Source of the DNA: Parasphingorhabdus litoris DSM 22379
Lineage (GTDB): Bacteria > Pseudomonadota > Alphaproteobacteria > Sphingomonadales > Sphingomonadaceae
Length of the DNA stretch: 64,000 nucleotides
Reading direction: 5' to 3'
Assembly: GCF_020906275.1 (NCBI RefSeq)
Contig: NZ_CP086727.1
Span: 1,798,001 to 1,862,000, forward strand
Position 1 is the stretch's first letter, and the number at the start of each line of letters is the position of its first letter. A program made the translations under genes and the position numbers. Below the pieces are notes generated by a model. The model was not told where the DNA came from, made no database searches, and saw nothing but the letters and a program-made list of their open reading frames with translations. Below are positions 52,481 to 61,840 of the stretch, in pieces.

Positions 52481-53688
52481 GCACTGAAATCGATCCAAAT
52501 GTCATCTTGCGCGTTGCTGCCAAAGGAGACGGCGTTACCGCAGATGGTCGCCATATATCCTTTTCTGCACCGCTGGATCGGCTGAACGAAGATGGCGGTC
52601 TGATAAAGGGGCCACATCATGTGGAAGCTCCATGTCAGCATTTTAAGGAATGTGGCGGATGTGCCCTTCAGCATATTGATGATGAAAGTTACGCGCAATT
52701 TGTGGTTGATCGAGTAACTTATGCCCTGGAGGGGCAAGGGTTAAGTGCTGGTACCATGCATGCTCCCTATATTTCAAAACCCCACAGTCGTATTCGCGCT
52801 AGCCTGCGCGCGGCCTTGATGGGCAAGACCTTTAAGCTGGGTTTCAGCGGAGCAGGGAGCCACCGGATTATCGATCTGAAACAGTGTGAAATCATGCGAC
52901 CGGAACTGTTTTCCGTGATTGGACCGTTGCGAGATTACTTGAAATCTGTGGCACGGCGCAAACGTGATATGAATGTTGAGATGAGCCTTGCCGATCAAGG
53001 CGTCGATATCTGCATCAAGAATTATGAGCCGGAAAATTTGGAACAACGGGAAGGATTGGCGGCATTTGCCAAGGCCAATAAACTGGCACGTTTATCCGTC
53101 GATAATGGATATGGGCCGGAAACCCAATGGGAACCAGAACCGGTTACCGTAACGTTTAACGGGATATCGGTAGCATTACCGCATAATAGCTTTTTGCAGC
53201 CTACACATGACGGCAAAGCGATATTGGTTGCCGCGATGCTGGAATCGGTAGGCGATACCAAACTTGTCGCGGATCTCTTCGCTGGTCTTGGTACGTTCAC
53301 ATTTGCACTGAGTGAAGAAACAAAAGTCTATGCCGCAGAAGGTTCGCGCGATGCAATCGGCGCATTGAAAATGGCGGCCAACCTCTCAGGGCGGCAGATA
53401 TTTACCGAACATCGCGATCTATTTCGGCGGCCGCTGAGCCCGGAAGAATTGAACCGGTTTGGCGCCGTGATATTGGACCCACCTCGAGCCGGCGCTCGTG
53501 ATCAGATTGCTCAGATCGCGCAGTCGGATGTGCCGAAAATCTGCTATATAAGTTGCAATCCGGCTAGCTTTGCGCGTGATGCCAAGCAGCTTTGCGACGC
53601 GGGCTATCGGTTGGATGCGCTGTGGCCGGTGGGACAGTTTCTGTGGTCGACCCATGTCGAGCTGGTTTCGAGCTTCACGAAGGCATAG
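52477..53688 (+). CDS. Fe-S RNA m5U methyltransferase, TrmA/RlmD family
   Basis: This 403-aa enzyme methylates uridine C5 in 23S rRNA (RlmD/RlmC-like) or tRNA. The [4Fe-4S] motif CQHFKECGGC has Cys53, Cys59 and Cys62, with a further Cys in LKQCEIM. A TRAM-like N-terminal part precedes it. The SAM site is VADLFAGLGTFTFAL and the catalytic Cys lies in YISCNPASFARD. The exact target base is not decidable here. The start at 52477 overlaps the nnr stop. Confidence 0.92.
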   Translation: MSTEIDPNVILRVAAKGDGVTADGRHISFSAPLDRLNEDGGLIKGPHHVEAPCQHFKECGGCALQHIDDESYAQFVVDRVTYALEGQGLSAGTMHAPYISKPHSRIRASLRAALMGKTFKLGFSGAGSHRIIDLKQCEIMRPELFSVIGPLRDYLKSVARRKRDMNVEMSLADQGVDICIKNYEPENLEQREGLAAFAKANKLARLSVDNGYGPETQWEPEPVTVTFNGISVALPHNSFLQPTHDGKAILVAAMLESVGDTKLVADLFAGLGTFTFALSEETKVYAAEGSRDAIGALKMAANLSGRQIFTEHRDLFRRPLSPEELNRFGAVILDPPRAGARDQIAQIAQSDVPKICYISCNPASFARDAKQLCDAGYRLDALWPVGQFLWSTHVELVSSFTKA

Positions 53689-53698
53689 CCGGGATATT

Positions 53699-54658
53699 TT
53701 AGTTTTCGGACCAGTTCACACCGGCTTTTGATCGCGTATCGACCGTCAAGTCAAACACATCCGCTCTAGAGTAATGGCCGTCAACATCGAGCGCCGCCTT
53801 TGCCTCTTTGCCAGCATCAAGGTCAATTTCAGCCGCAAGGATAGTGTTCTGTTCACCTGCTTCTGCCACTATGCTCGCATCCGGTGCGACAATGATGCTT
53901 TGCCCGAATTGCAACTGCGTATCCGGAATTTCCTTGAACAGCGAGAGTGCTTCGTCGTTGCCGCCCACCAGTTTTAAACCTTCCAGCAAATCATCGCGAT
54001 GCAATAATGTGCCTGCCGCCAGCACATGACATCCGCCCTCAAAAGCATAATGACGTGAGGCGATCTGATAAGTCTCTCTAACCGTCGGCCAAGCTGCGAC
54101 ATGGACGTCTTCGCGCAGATTATGCATCGCGGCACGGGCGAGGGGCATCCAGTGCTCCCAGCAAATCAGATTACCTGCGCGGCCCCAGTCCGCCTGATGC
54201 ACGTCTAGGGTCGAACCATCGCCGCGGTTCCAGATCAGGCGTTCCCCATGGGTTGGTACCAGCTTGCGGTGGTTCAGTACGGGCATATCCGGACGGAACA
54301 GCATCTGGTTGTTATACAGGCTGGAGCGGAGGCGTTCGTGCACGCCAATGGATATGCAAAGCTTCTTCGCATCTGCCAGGTCCTGTAGTGGCGCCAAACG
54401 CGGGTCGTTCTCTGTTATTGCCTGATCCATTAGGATACGGTGCAAGGCCTTGCTGCCCGGATGATCCCACAGCGCAGCCCCTGGTGCCTCGTCAAGCCAG
54501 ATTGGATAGCCGCCCAGGAATGTCTCGCCAAAGCCAATCATCCGTGCGCCCTGGTCGCTGGCCTTTCGTGCCAAATCGACTGCCTGCTCGATGCCCTTGT
54601 CAATGCACAGGGGAACCGGTGCCGCCTGGACTATAGCGACATTCAAAAGGTTGGGCAT
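53699..54658 (-). CDS. Nitrilase family carbon-nitrogen hydrolase
   Basis: This 319-aa protein has the Glu-Lys-Cys triad: Glu45 in IGFGETFLGGYP, Lys132 in NHRKLVPTHGERLIW, and Cys166 in LICWEHW. The CWEHW pattern is that of nitrilases proper rather than amidases. The substrate is not clear; aliphatic or aromatic nitriles are possible. It is convergent with the methyltransferase gene with 10 bases between stops. It lies 18 bases after the first MAPEG gene on the same strand, so they may be co-transcribed. Confidence 0.9.
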   Translation of the reverse strand: MPNLLNVAIVQAAPVPLCIDKGIEQAVDLARKASDQGARMIGFGETFLGGYPIWLDEAPGAALWDHPGSKALHRILMDQAITENDPRLAPLQDLADAKKLCISIGVHERLRSSLYNNQMLFRPDMPVLNHRKLVPTHGERLIWNRGDGSTLDVHQADWGRAGNLICWEHWMPLARAAMHNLREDVHVAAWPTVRETYQIASRHYAFEGGCHVLAAGTLLHRDDLLEGLKLVGGNDEALSLFKEIPDTQLQFGQSIIVAPDASIVAEAGEQNTILAAEIDLDAGKEAKAALDVDGHYSRADVFDLTVDTRSKAGVNWSEN

Positions 54659-54676
54659 GGGAAAGACCGTTTCTGG

Positions 54677-55111
54677 TTAGTGGAACACCGCAAGCGCTGC
54701 GTGAATGGCCAGAGCGATAATACACAAGCTTGATAATGCAAATACCAAAAAGCGGTACATGATCTTGTTAATCGTTGCCTGGATAAGGCTGTGCAACACG
54801 CGCAGACCAACATAAGCCCATGCAATGGTCAAGTTAAGCCCGTCGCCTTGTCCGACAATCGCCAAGACAATGCACACAGCATAGAATAATGTCGGTTCGG
54901 TCAGCAGGTGATTGTAATTATGCGCTTTCCACTGGATTTCCGGCGGTAAGAGAGTATCGAGTCCACCCGCAGTTGACTGGCGACTAAGCTTGTCAGGATC
55001 AACTTTCGCCTTGTTCATGGCCGGAATGCGTGTGACGTACATCCACAACCACATAATCATGGTCCACAAGATCAGCGCTACAACAGGCTGTAATATTGGA
55101 CTATTTTCCAT
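54677..55111 (-). CDS. MAPEG family membrane protein (downstream copy)
   Basis: MAPEG proteins are four-helix membrane enzymes that often conjugate glutathione. This 144-aa copy shows WKAHNYNHLLTEPTLFYAVC, the family motif (N-x2-E-x-P). About four membrane helices are seen. It is closely similar to the next copy upstream (WKSHNYSHLMEQPTLFYATV), so the pair is a tandem duplication. No substrate is indicated. Confidence 0.87.
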   Translation of the reverse strand: MENSPILQPVVALILWTMIMWLWMYVTRIPAMNKAKVDPDKLSRQSTAGGLDTLLPPEIQWKAHNYNHLLTEPTLFYAVCIVLAIVGQGDGLNLTIAWAYVGLRVLHSLIQATINKIMYRFLVFALSSLCIIALAIHAALAVFH

Positions 55112-55132
55112 TTGTTTTACCCCCTTAAAAAA

Positions 55133-55561
55133 TCATACCACTGTCGTGAAAAATGCGTTTATCGCCATGATCATCAGACAGATTGTCGATGCCACGAAGA
55201 GCAAAAAGCGGACATTCACCAGATTGACCGTCGCCTGCCAGATGCTGTGCGCGATGCGTAGTGCCACATAGGCCCATGCCAGCCACAGATTAATCCCCGT
55301 GCCCGCTTCTGCGACGGCCAGGATGACAACCGTCGCATAAAATAGCGTCGGTTGCTCCATCAGATGGGAATAGTTGTGCGACTTCCACGCCACTTTATCG
55401 GGCAATTGCGGATCGACATCTGGCCCCCGGCCACCGGGCTTGGCGGTGATATCGATGCCGAGTTTCTTGGCTGCCGGAAGCCGTGTGCCAGCCATCCAGA
55501 AAAGCATGATAAGCGACCAGATGACCAACAGGGCCGCCGGTGCCAATATTGCAGTATCCAT
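55133..55561 (-). CDS. MAPEG family membrane protein (upstream copy)
   Basis: This 142-aa protein has four predicted helices and the motif WKSHNYSHLMEQPTLFYATV. It is the first gene in the MAPEG-MAPEG-nitrilase set, 21 bases before the second copy. The proteins are about the same length and align along their whole length, so the duplication is recent compared with the GFA pair. A role in lipid peroxide or GSH chemistry is inferred only from family. Confidence 0.87.
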   Translation of the reverse strand: MDTAILAPAALLVIWSLIMLFWMAGTRLPAAKKLGIDITAKPGGRGPDVDPQLPDKVAWKSHNYSHLMEQPTLFYATVVILAVAEAGTGINLWLAWAYVALRIAHSIWQATVNLVNVRFLLFVASTICLMIMAINAFFTTVV

Positions 55562-55633
55562 CTTATCCTCCCAGAAGTTCGGAAGGAACCTGCTTCACAT
55601 ATTGTAAATTGTCAAATGCAACTTAATCAGAGC

Positions 55634-56833
55634 TTATGCCCCGGGGAAAGACACCACATTTTCTCGGTCAGAGCGATCAAGATTATCACCCACATAAGCG
55701 CTGGCCATCGGTTCATCAGCAACATCATAGTCGGCAATCGAACCATAACCGTTAAACTTGGTTCGCATGGCCGATCCATAGGCCCCAAGCATACCGATCT
55801 CGATATAGTCGCCTGCCTTTACATCTTCGGGCAGCACGAACGGTCCCGCCATATGATCCATATCGTCACATGTGGGACCATAGAAACTATATTCTGTCGT
55901 CGCGACCTCATCAACCTGATCGCCGAGCAGCTGCACCGGAAAACGCCAGCCAATATGCGCTGCATCAAACAACGTACCATAGGCGCCGTCATTGATATAA
56001 AGCTCGTTCCCGCGGCGCTGTTCAACCTTCACGATCAGCGAATTATATTCCGCTGCCAGCGCCCGGCCCGGCTCGCACCAAAGCTCCGCCGAATAGCTAA
56101 TCGGCAAATCTTCAAACGTTCGGTCGATCGCGCTAAAATAATGGTTCAGTGATGGCGGCGCCATATCGGGATAGATGGACGGGAAACCGCCACCAACATT
56201 GACAATATCGACGGTCACCGATGCTTCAACAATTACCGTCCTTACCCGCTCCAGAGCATGGACGTAAGCCAGCGGCGTCATCGCCTGACTGCCGACGTGG
56301 AAACATATGCCCAGCTGATCAGCGACCTGACGTGCGCGCTGCAGGAGAGGGGTGGAATCATCGACATCAATGCCAAATTTTGAAGCCAGACTGATCTGTG
56401 CAAATTCCGACGCAACCTTGATACGGATACAAAGCGTCAAGTCTTCTGCGCCATTAGTAGCACGCTCAATTTTCTCAAGCTCTTCGATAGAATCGAGCGA
56501 GAATATCCGCACGCCATGGTCATGATAAGCTTCGCGAATGACCGCTTCTGATTTGATCGGGTGCATGAAGCACAGCACGGCTTCCGGCAGCACATTGTGC
56601 ACCAGACGCACCTCATCAATCGACGCAACGTCATAATGAGTCATGCCGGCACTGAACAACAATTTCAAAAGCGCAGGCGAAGGGTTTGCCTTAACCGCAT
56701 AGAGCGACTTGCCGGGAAACTGCTCGACAAAGTAACGCGCTGCGCGCCGCGCCGCGTGCGGACGGTTCAGCAAAACTGGAATGTCGGGACAAAGAGCCTT
56801 CGTCAGCTCCTGCGCATCATGGAAATTGTGCAA
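55634..56833 (-). CDS. Ornithine/lysine decarboxylase, alanine-racemase-fold type
   Basis: This PLP enzyme decarboxylates ornithine to putrescine (and often lysine to cadaverine). PLP Lys48 is in SLYAVKANPSPAL. The catalytic Cys and Asp are in FYGPTCDDMDHM, the ODC motif. The start is TTG at 56833 with AGGGGG about 10 bases upstream; no ATG is suitable. At 399 aa it is the usual size. The next upstream genes on the strand make spermidine from putrescine via the carboxyspermidine route, so this supplies the substrate. Confidence 0.93.
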   Translation of the reverse strand: MHNFHDAQELTKALCPDIPVLLNRPHAARRAARYFVEQFPGKSLYAVKANPSPALLKLLFSAGMTHYDVASIDEVRLVHNVLPEAVLCFMHPIKSEAVIREAYHDHGVRIFSLDSIEELEKIERATNGAEDLTLCIRIKVASEFAQISLASKFGIDVDDSTPLLQRARQVADQLGICFHVGSQAMTPLAYVHALERVRTVIVEASVTVDIVNVGGGFPSIYPDMAPPSLNHYFSAIDRTFEDLPISYSAELWCEPGRALAAEYNSLIVKVEQRRGNELYINDGAYGTLFDAAHIGWRFPVQLLGDQVDEVATTEYSFYGPTCDDMDHMAGPFVLPEDVKAGDYIEIGMLGAYGSAMRTKFNGYGSIADYDVADEPMASAYVGDNLDRSDRENVVSFPGA

Positions 56834-57021
56834 CTCAAGGGACCCCCTTAGATTTAAAGATCGATTGAGCTGCCTTGCGGAATCACCATGCTGAATCGTG
56901 GTCGGCCATGGGGCAGCGGAGGCGGCTATATGCTCGCTTTTGCAATCTGTAAAGACTCTATGACCCAGAAATATGGCGTAAATGCGGAATGTTATTGCAA
57001 TGCAACAATTTGAGTCGAAAT

Positions 57022-58185
57022 TTAACTGAGACGGTCGCGAAATTCAGTCCAGTCAAACTGTTTGACGCAGCGCAGATCATCGGTCTCGCTGTTCCACAAC
57101 CAGATGGAGGGCAGGGGCACGCCATTAAATGTATTGGTTTTGACCATTGAATAATGCGCCTGATCCAGAAACGCGATCCGCTGACCAATATGGGGCGGTT
57201 CCGGCAGCCTATAACCACCAATAATATCACCTGCCAGACAGCTGGGACCGCCCAGTCGGATAGGATCTCCTTCGTTCGCTTCGTCGAGCATCGCAGGGCG
57301 ATAAGGAGCCTCAATCACATCCGGCATATGACAGGTTGCCGATATATCGGTAATCCCAATCGGCATGTCGTTATCAAACACATCCAATATTTCGCCAACC
57401 AATATTCCAGCATCAAGCGCGACCGCTTCACCCGGCTCGAGATAGATATCGCAATCCGATTTGGCTTTAAGGTCAGACAGGAATTGAACCAGCGCCTCCC
57501 GATCATAATCATCCCGTGTGATATGATGCCCGCCGCCCAGATTGATCCATTTTAGCTTGTCAAAATGAGGGACGATCAATGGTTCAATTTTGTTCCATGT
57601 CTTTTCCAGCGCATCGAAATTTTGTTCGCAGAGATTATGGAAATGCACGCCGGAAATCGCGCTGAAATGCTCTGGCTGTAATTGTGAGATGGGAAAGCCC
57701 AATCGGCTATGCTGCTGGCTAGGATCATATTTTGGCGTTTCACCCAGCGCAATTTCAGGGTTCAAGCGAAGGCCGATATCGCAATTGTTCAACTCTTGAT
57801 CCGCCTCGCTTTTCCATCTTTCAATCTGCGCCGGATTGTTGAAAGTGACGTGATCGGAAAGCGTCAAAATCTCGGCAAGATCTTCCGCTTTATAGGCCGG
57901 AGAATAGGTACTAATGGAGCCGTGGAAATGCTCCTTGGCAAGCCTTGCTTCCCACAGTCCCGATGCACAAAAACCATCGAGATAATCTTCGATCAAGGGC
58001 GCCAAAGACCACATCGAAAAGGCCTTAAGCGCGAGCAAAATCTTTGCACCGGACCGCGCCTTCACATCCGCCAATATATCAAGGTTCCGGCGAACCGCCG
58101 CTTCATCCACCACAAAAGCAGGCGAGGGGACCCGCGCCAGATCAAAATGCGCAAATGCGCCGGGATCGCCTGCTTTGGTTTCCAT
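57022..58185 (-). CDS. nspC: Carboxynorspermidine/carboxyspermidine decarboxylase
   Basis: NspC decarboxylates carboxyspermidine to spermidine. The PLP Lys54 lies in ILLALKAFSMWSLAP, the family signature. NLGGGHHITRDDYD and YLEPGEAVALDAG follow, and the CHMPDVIEAPYRP segment has the catalytic Cys. The 387-aa length is normal. It starts at the base next to the end of the dehydrogenase gene on the same strand, so the two act as one unit. Confidence 0.94.
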   Translation of the reverse strand: METKAGDPGAFAHFDLARVPSPAFVVDEAAVRRNLDILADVKARSGAKILLALKAFSMWSLAPLIEDYLDGFCASGLWEARLAKEHFHGSISTYSPAYKAEDLAEILTLSDHVTFNNPAQIERWKSEADQELNNCDIGLRLNPEIALGETPKYDPSQQHSRLGFPISQLQPEHFSAISGVHFHNLCEQNFDALEKTWNKIEPLIVPHFDKLKWINLGGGHHITRDDYDREALVQFLSDLKAKSDCDIYLEPGEAVALDAGILVGEILDVFDNDMPIGITDISATCHMPDVIEAPYRPAMLDEANEGDPIRLGGPSCLAGDIIGGYRLPEPPHIGQRIAFLDQAHYSMVKTNTFNGVPLPSIWLWNSETDDLRCVKQFDWTEFRDRLS

Positions 58186-59403
58186 CTAGAATTCTAACGG
58201 CCCATCCAGCTCTTCCAGCGTCCAGGGCAGGCCATGCGCGTTCAGCATCTCCATGAACGGATCGGGATCAAATTCTTCCATGTTGAACACACCGTCGCCG
58301 GACCACTGGCCGGACAGCATCAGTGCCGATCCGATCATCGCGGGCACGCCGGTGGTATAGCTGACCCCCTGATTGCCGGTTTCTTCAAAAGCGGCTTCGT
58401 GGCTGCAGATATTTTTAACATAGAGCGTTTTCTGAACGCTGTCTTTTTCGCCGGTCGCTATGACCCCGATATTGGTATTGCCCTTGGTCGTTTCCCCAAG
58501 GCTCGCCGGCTCAGGCAATACGGCTTTCAGGAATTGCAGGGGAATAATTTCGCGGCCTTCGTACATGACAGGATCAATCCGGGTCATGCCGACATTTTGC
58601 AGCACTTCGAGATGAGTGAGATAGGCATCGCCGAAGGTCATCCAAAACCGGATCCGCTTGATTTCCGGGATATGGGTTTTCAGCGATTCAATTTCCTCAT
58701 GATACATCAGATACATGTTTTTTGGGCCAACAGCCTCAAAATCAAACTCCTGTTTGTGGGACAGGGCAGGGGTTTCGACCCATTCTCCATTCTGCCAATG
58801 ACGGGCCGGGGCCGTAACTTCGCGGATATTGATTTCGGGATTAAAATTGGTGGCAAAGTGCTGGCCATGGTCGCCGCCATTGCAATCCAATATGTCGAGC
58901 GTATCGATCCGGTCAAAATGATGCTTTTTCAGCCATGAGGTGAAGATGGACGTCACGCCCGGGTCAAAGCCGGAGCCGAGCAGCGCCATGATACCGGCGT
59001 TCTTGAAACGGTCGTGATAATCCCATTGCCACTTATATTCGAACTTGGCTTCATCGCGCGGTTCATAATTGGCGGTATCGAGATAGTCTGTCTTGGTCGC
59101 CAGACAGGCATCCATGATCGGGAGGTCTTGATAGGGCAGTGCCAGATTGACGACGAGAGCAGGCCGCACCTGTTCAATAAGCGCCGTCATGGCAGGCACA
59201 TCGTCCGCATCAATCTGAGCTGTTTCGATAGCGACACCGGTGCGCTGTTTTACAGACTCTGCAATCGCTTCACATTTGGGCAGCGTACGACTGGCCAGAA
59301 ATATCTCCGAAAACGGTCCCGTTTTTGCAGCGATTAATTGCGCCATCTTATGCACGGCGACCGAACTGACACCACCTGCACCAATCACCAGAAGCTTGCT
59401 CAT
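58186..59403 (-). CDS. Carboxyspermidine dehydrogenase (saccharopine dehydrogenase-like)
   Basis: This enzyme condenses putrescine with aspartate semialdehyde to carboxyspermidine. The NADP-binding site is KLLVIGAGGVSSVAVHKMAQ at the N-terminus, and the LYS1-like domain fills the 405-aa protein. The ATG at 59403 has GAGTGG before it; a GTG 9 bases earlier is also in frame. The neighbours nspC and ODC fix the pathway. asd in the same window could supply the semialdehyde. Confidence 0.92.
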   Translation of the reverse strand: MSKLLVIGAGGVSSVAVHKMAQLIAAKTGPFSEIFLASRTLPKCEAIAESVKQRTGVAIETAQIDADDVPAMTALIEQVRPALVVNLALPYQDLPIMDACLATKTDYLDTANYEPRDEAKFEYKWQWDYHDRFKNAGIMALLGSGFDPGVTSIFTSWLKKHHFDRIDTLDILDCNGGDHGQHFATNFNPEINIREVTAPARHWQNGEWVETPALSHKQEFDFEAVGPKNMYLMYHEEIESLKTHIPEIKRIRFWMTFGDAYLTHLEVLQNVGMTRIDPVMYEGREIIPLQFLKAVLPEPASLGETTKGNTNIGVIATGEKDSVQKTLYVKNICSHEAAFEETGNQGVSYTTGVPAMIGSALMLSGQWSGDGVFNMEEFDPDPFMEMLNAHGLPWTLEELDGPLEF

Positions 59404-59456
59404 ATTATCCACTCATTTCGCTAGAGGAATCATCTAACCGCATATAGAAGGACGCC

Positions 59457-60437
59457 ATGACAGAGCAATTACTTTTGGACCCGTCCCGAAAACCAAGTGC
59501 AGCCGGGGTCGAACGGGCCGCAGCAAAGGTTGCCGATATTCTTCCCAAAACGCCGCTATTGCCATTGACCGTCGATGGAAAGACAATCTGGTGCAAGGCG
59601 GAATGTTTGCAGCCTATCGGTGCCTTCAAGATACGTGGTGGATGGCATCGTCTGACCGATTTGACCGAAGATCAACGCAAGTGCGGCGTGGTGGCCTTTT
59701 CCAGCGGCAATCATGCACAGGGCGTAGCCTGGGCCGCCCGGCGGCTTGGGGTCAAAGCTACCATCATCATGCCAGCGGATGCACCGCTGGCGAAGCTTGA
59801 GAATACGAAGAAACTAGGCGCAGAGGTGATCACCTATGATCGCCTGGCCGATTCAAGAGAAGAACTGGCTGCGGAGATTGCCGGCAAAAATGGCGCGGTT
59901 GTTGTGCCGAGTTTTGATGATCCGTGGATTATCGAAGGGCAGGGCAGTACCGGTGTCGAAATTCGGGAGCAGATGATTGCGCAGGCCGGAGCACCGCCTG
60001 ACCATCTCGTGGCTTGCTGTGGCGGCGGCGGGCTGGCTACCGGTATATCGCTGGTCAATCCGGAGGCAGCCATTACCGTTGTCGAACCGGAAGGATGGGA
60101 CGATATGAAGCGGTCGTTGGAAGGTGGCAGCATAGTGCCTGTTCAGGATAACCCGCCGCCTACCGAATGTGATGCATTGCAGACGCTTTTGGTCTCGCCG
60201 CTAACTTTCGATGCTTTGAAGGCACGTGAAGCGACAGGATTGGTCGTAACCAAAGCTGAGGTGCATCACGCCATGCGGGTCGCGTTTGAAAAACTGCGCC
60301 TGGTGGTGGAACCCGGCGGGGCAGTGGCGCTCGCTGCAATATTGTCAGGCAAGGCCGCTGTGACCGACAGAACCGCGATTACGATTTCGGGCGGTAATGT
60401 CGACCGCGACCGCTTTGCCGCGATAATAGGTGCTTGA
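59457..60437 (+). CDS. Threonine/serine dehydratase (PLP type II)
   Basis: This 326-aa enzyme deaminates threonine to 2-oxobutyrate or serine to pyruvate. PLP Lys58 lies in QPIGAFKIRGGWHR. The FSSGNHAQGVAWAARRLG and CCGGGGLATGISL motifs are clear. There is no C-terminal ACT domain, so it is the catabolic or racemase-like type, not the regulated IlvA. It is divergent from the polyamine operon with 53 bases between starts. Confidence 0.9.
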   Translation: MTEQLLLDPSRKPSAAGVERAAAKVADILPKTPLLPLTVDGKTIWCKAECLQPIGAFKIRGGWHRLTDLTEDQRKCGVVAFSSGNHAQGVAWAARRLGVKATIIMPADAPLAKLENTKKLGAEVITYDRLADSREELAAEIAGKNGAVVVPSFDDPWIIEGQGSTGVEIREQMIAQAGAPPDHLVACCGGGGLATGISLVNPEAAITVVEPEGWDDMKRSLEGGSIVPVQDNPPPTECDALQTLLVSPLTFDALKAREATGLVVTKAEVHHAMRVAFEKLRLVVEPGGAVALAAILSGKAAVTDRTAITISGGNVDRDRFAAIIGA

Positions 60438-60475
60438 AACTTCGAAAAATTGTCATAGTCTCTGTGCCAGAGACC

Positions 60476-61045
60476 ATGGCTCAGACCAATGAAACAGATC
60501 GCGCCCGTGCGCAGCTCTCCGGCCTGATTGGTCAAGCCGCCAATGGCGACCGTCTGGCGTTTCAGGATATATATAATCTGACCTCGGCGAAACTTTTTGG
60601 CGTTTGCCTCCGTATCTTAAATGATCGCCAGGCATCGGAAGATGCGCTGCAGGACGCCTATGTTAAGATTTGGCGCAATGCAGCGCGGTTTGATGCACAG
60701 CGAGCCAGTCCGATAACCTGGCTGGCAACTATCGCGCGCAACACCGCAATTGATCGGAAACGATCGGGCGGCAATCGAGTGATGGTTTCGGATGATGCCA
60801 TAACGAATATGGCGGCGAAGGAACAAAATATATTGGAAAGGCTGGAAGCACAGGAAGGTACGGAAATTTTGAACAAATGCCTCGACAGCCTCGAAGCACG
60901 GCAGCGTAACGTGATCCGAACGGCTTTCTTTGAAGGGCATAGCTACAATGAATTGGCACAGAAGCTGGGCACGCCGTTAGGGACCGTAAAAAGCTGGGTT
61001 CGCCGGGGATTGAAGCGTTTGAAGGATTGCATAGACGATGGTTGA
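60476..61045 (+). CDS. ECF-type RNA polymerase sigma factor
   Basis: This 189-aa sigma factor has region 2 (SEDALQDAYVKIWRNAARF, then ITWLATIARNTAIDRKR) and region 4 (GHSYNELAQKLGTPLGTVK), with no region 3. The start at 60476 (MAQTNETDRA) is preferred over a TTG at 60434. It overlaps its anti-sigma gene by 8 bases, a common arrangement. It resembles SigK/RpoE-type ECF factors controlled by RskA-like anti-sigmas. The regulon is unknown; the adjacent fasciclin gene is a likely target. Confidence 0.93.
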   Translation: MAQTNETDRARAQLSGLIGQAANGDRLAFQDIYNLTSAKLFGVCLRILNDRQASEDALQDAYVKIWRNAARFDAQRASPITWLATIARNTAIDRKRSGGNRVMVSDDAITNMAAKEQNILERLEAQEGTEILNKCLDSLEARQRNVIRTAFFEGHSYNELAQKLGTPLGTVKSWVRRGLKRLKDCIDDG

Positions 61046-61757
61046 TGAACAGGAACCACTGAAGGACGACGAAGTGCCGGATGATGAAACTCTGGCAGCG
61101 GAATTGGCGCTCGGGCTCCTCGATGGTGATGAGAAGGCCGCGGCGCTGCGCAAGCAATTGTCTGATCCAACCTTCGCCCGTGCGGTTGATGAATGGAATG
61201 ACCGGATCGATCCGCTTTTTCAGGAATTTCAGGACGTCGAGCCAGAGGCGTCAATCTGGGATAGTATCGAGAGCCGGATTGATGGCGGGGCCACCCCATC
61301 TGGCACAGTGGTTCAACTGAAACGTTGGCGCATAGGGGCAATTCTATCGGGCGCTTTGGCTGCCTGTCTGGCGCTTGCATTGATTGTCGGTCCCGGTCCG
61401 TTTGCGTCACCTTCTGAACCCCAGTCCGTTGCGGTTGCGCAACTGACCGGCAACATTGAAGGGCTGGTTTTGGCGGTATCTTATGATCCCAAGACCGCCG
61501 AGATGCGGGTTGATGTTGACGGCATGCCCGAAACGGAAACAGAGCCGGAGCTATGGATTGTCGGCAGTGACGGTGTTCCCCGCTCGCTAGGACAGATCGG
61601 GCGCGACGGAATCAGCCAGATGACGGTTCCCAGCGATCATCGCAAATTGATCACCTCCGCGGCAACTTTGGAACTTTCCATGGAACCCCCATCCGATACA
61701 CCCCACGCAAAACCTACCGGAGAGCCGGTTGCGACGGGAAAGATAACAATTATTTGA
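61038..61757 (+). CDS. Anti-sigma factor, RskA family
   Basis: This 239-aa protein has a cytoplasmic N-terminal sigma-binding part (residues 1-85), one membrane helix (about 97-120, ILSGALAACLALALIVG) and an extracytoplasmic RskA C-terminal domain (TGNIEGLVLAVSYDPKTAEM, later ELWIVGSDGVPRSLGQI). No zinc-finger HxxxCxxC is seen, as usual in RskA. It is co-translated with the ECF sigma and followed by a fasciclin gene. Confidence 0.9.
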   Translation: MVDEQEPLKDDEVPDDETLAAELALGLLDGDEKAAALRKQLSDPTFARAVDEWNDRIDPLFQEFQDVEPEASIWDSIESRIDGGATPSGTVVQLKRWRIGAILSGALAACLALALIVGPGPFASPSEPQSVAVAQLTGNIEGLVLAVSYDPKTAEMRVDVDGMPETETEPELWIVGSDGVPRSLGQIGRDGISQMTVPSDHRKLITSAATLELSMEPPSDTPHAKPTGEPVATGKITII

Positions 61758-61840
61758 GTATTTTTGCATCCGATAGAAAACTCGCCCCGTAACTCCTCGC
61801 ATATCCAGTTTCGGATATGAATTTTTTAGGAGTTACCCCC

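Noticed and set aside
55352..56152. 266-codon plus-strand frame
   Set aside because: Antisense to the MAPEG and ODC genes, which have clear catalytic motifs; no domain in the frame.
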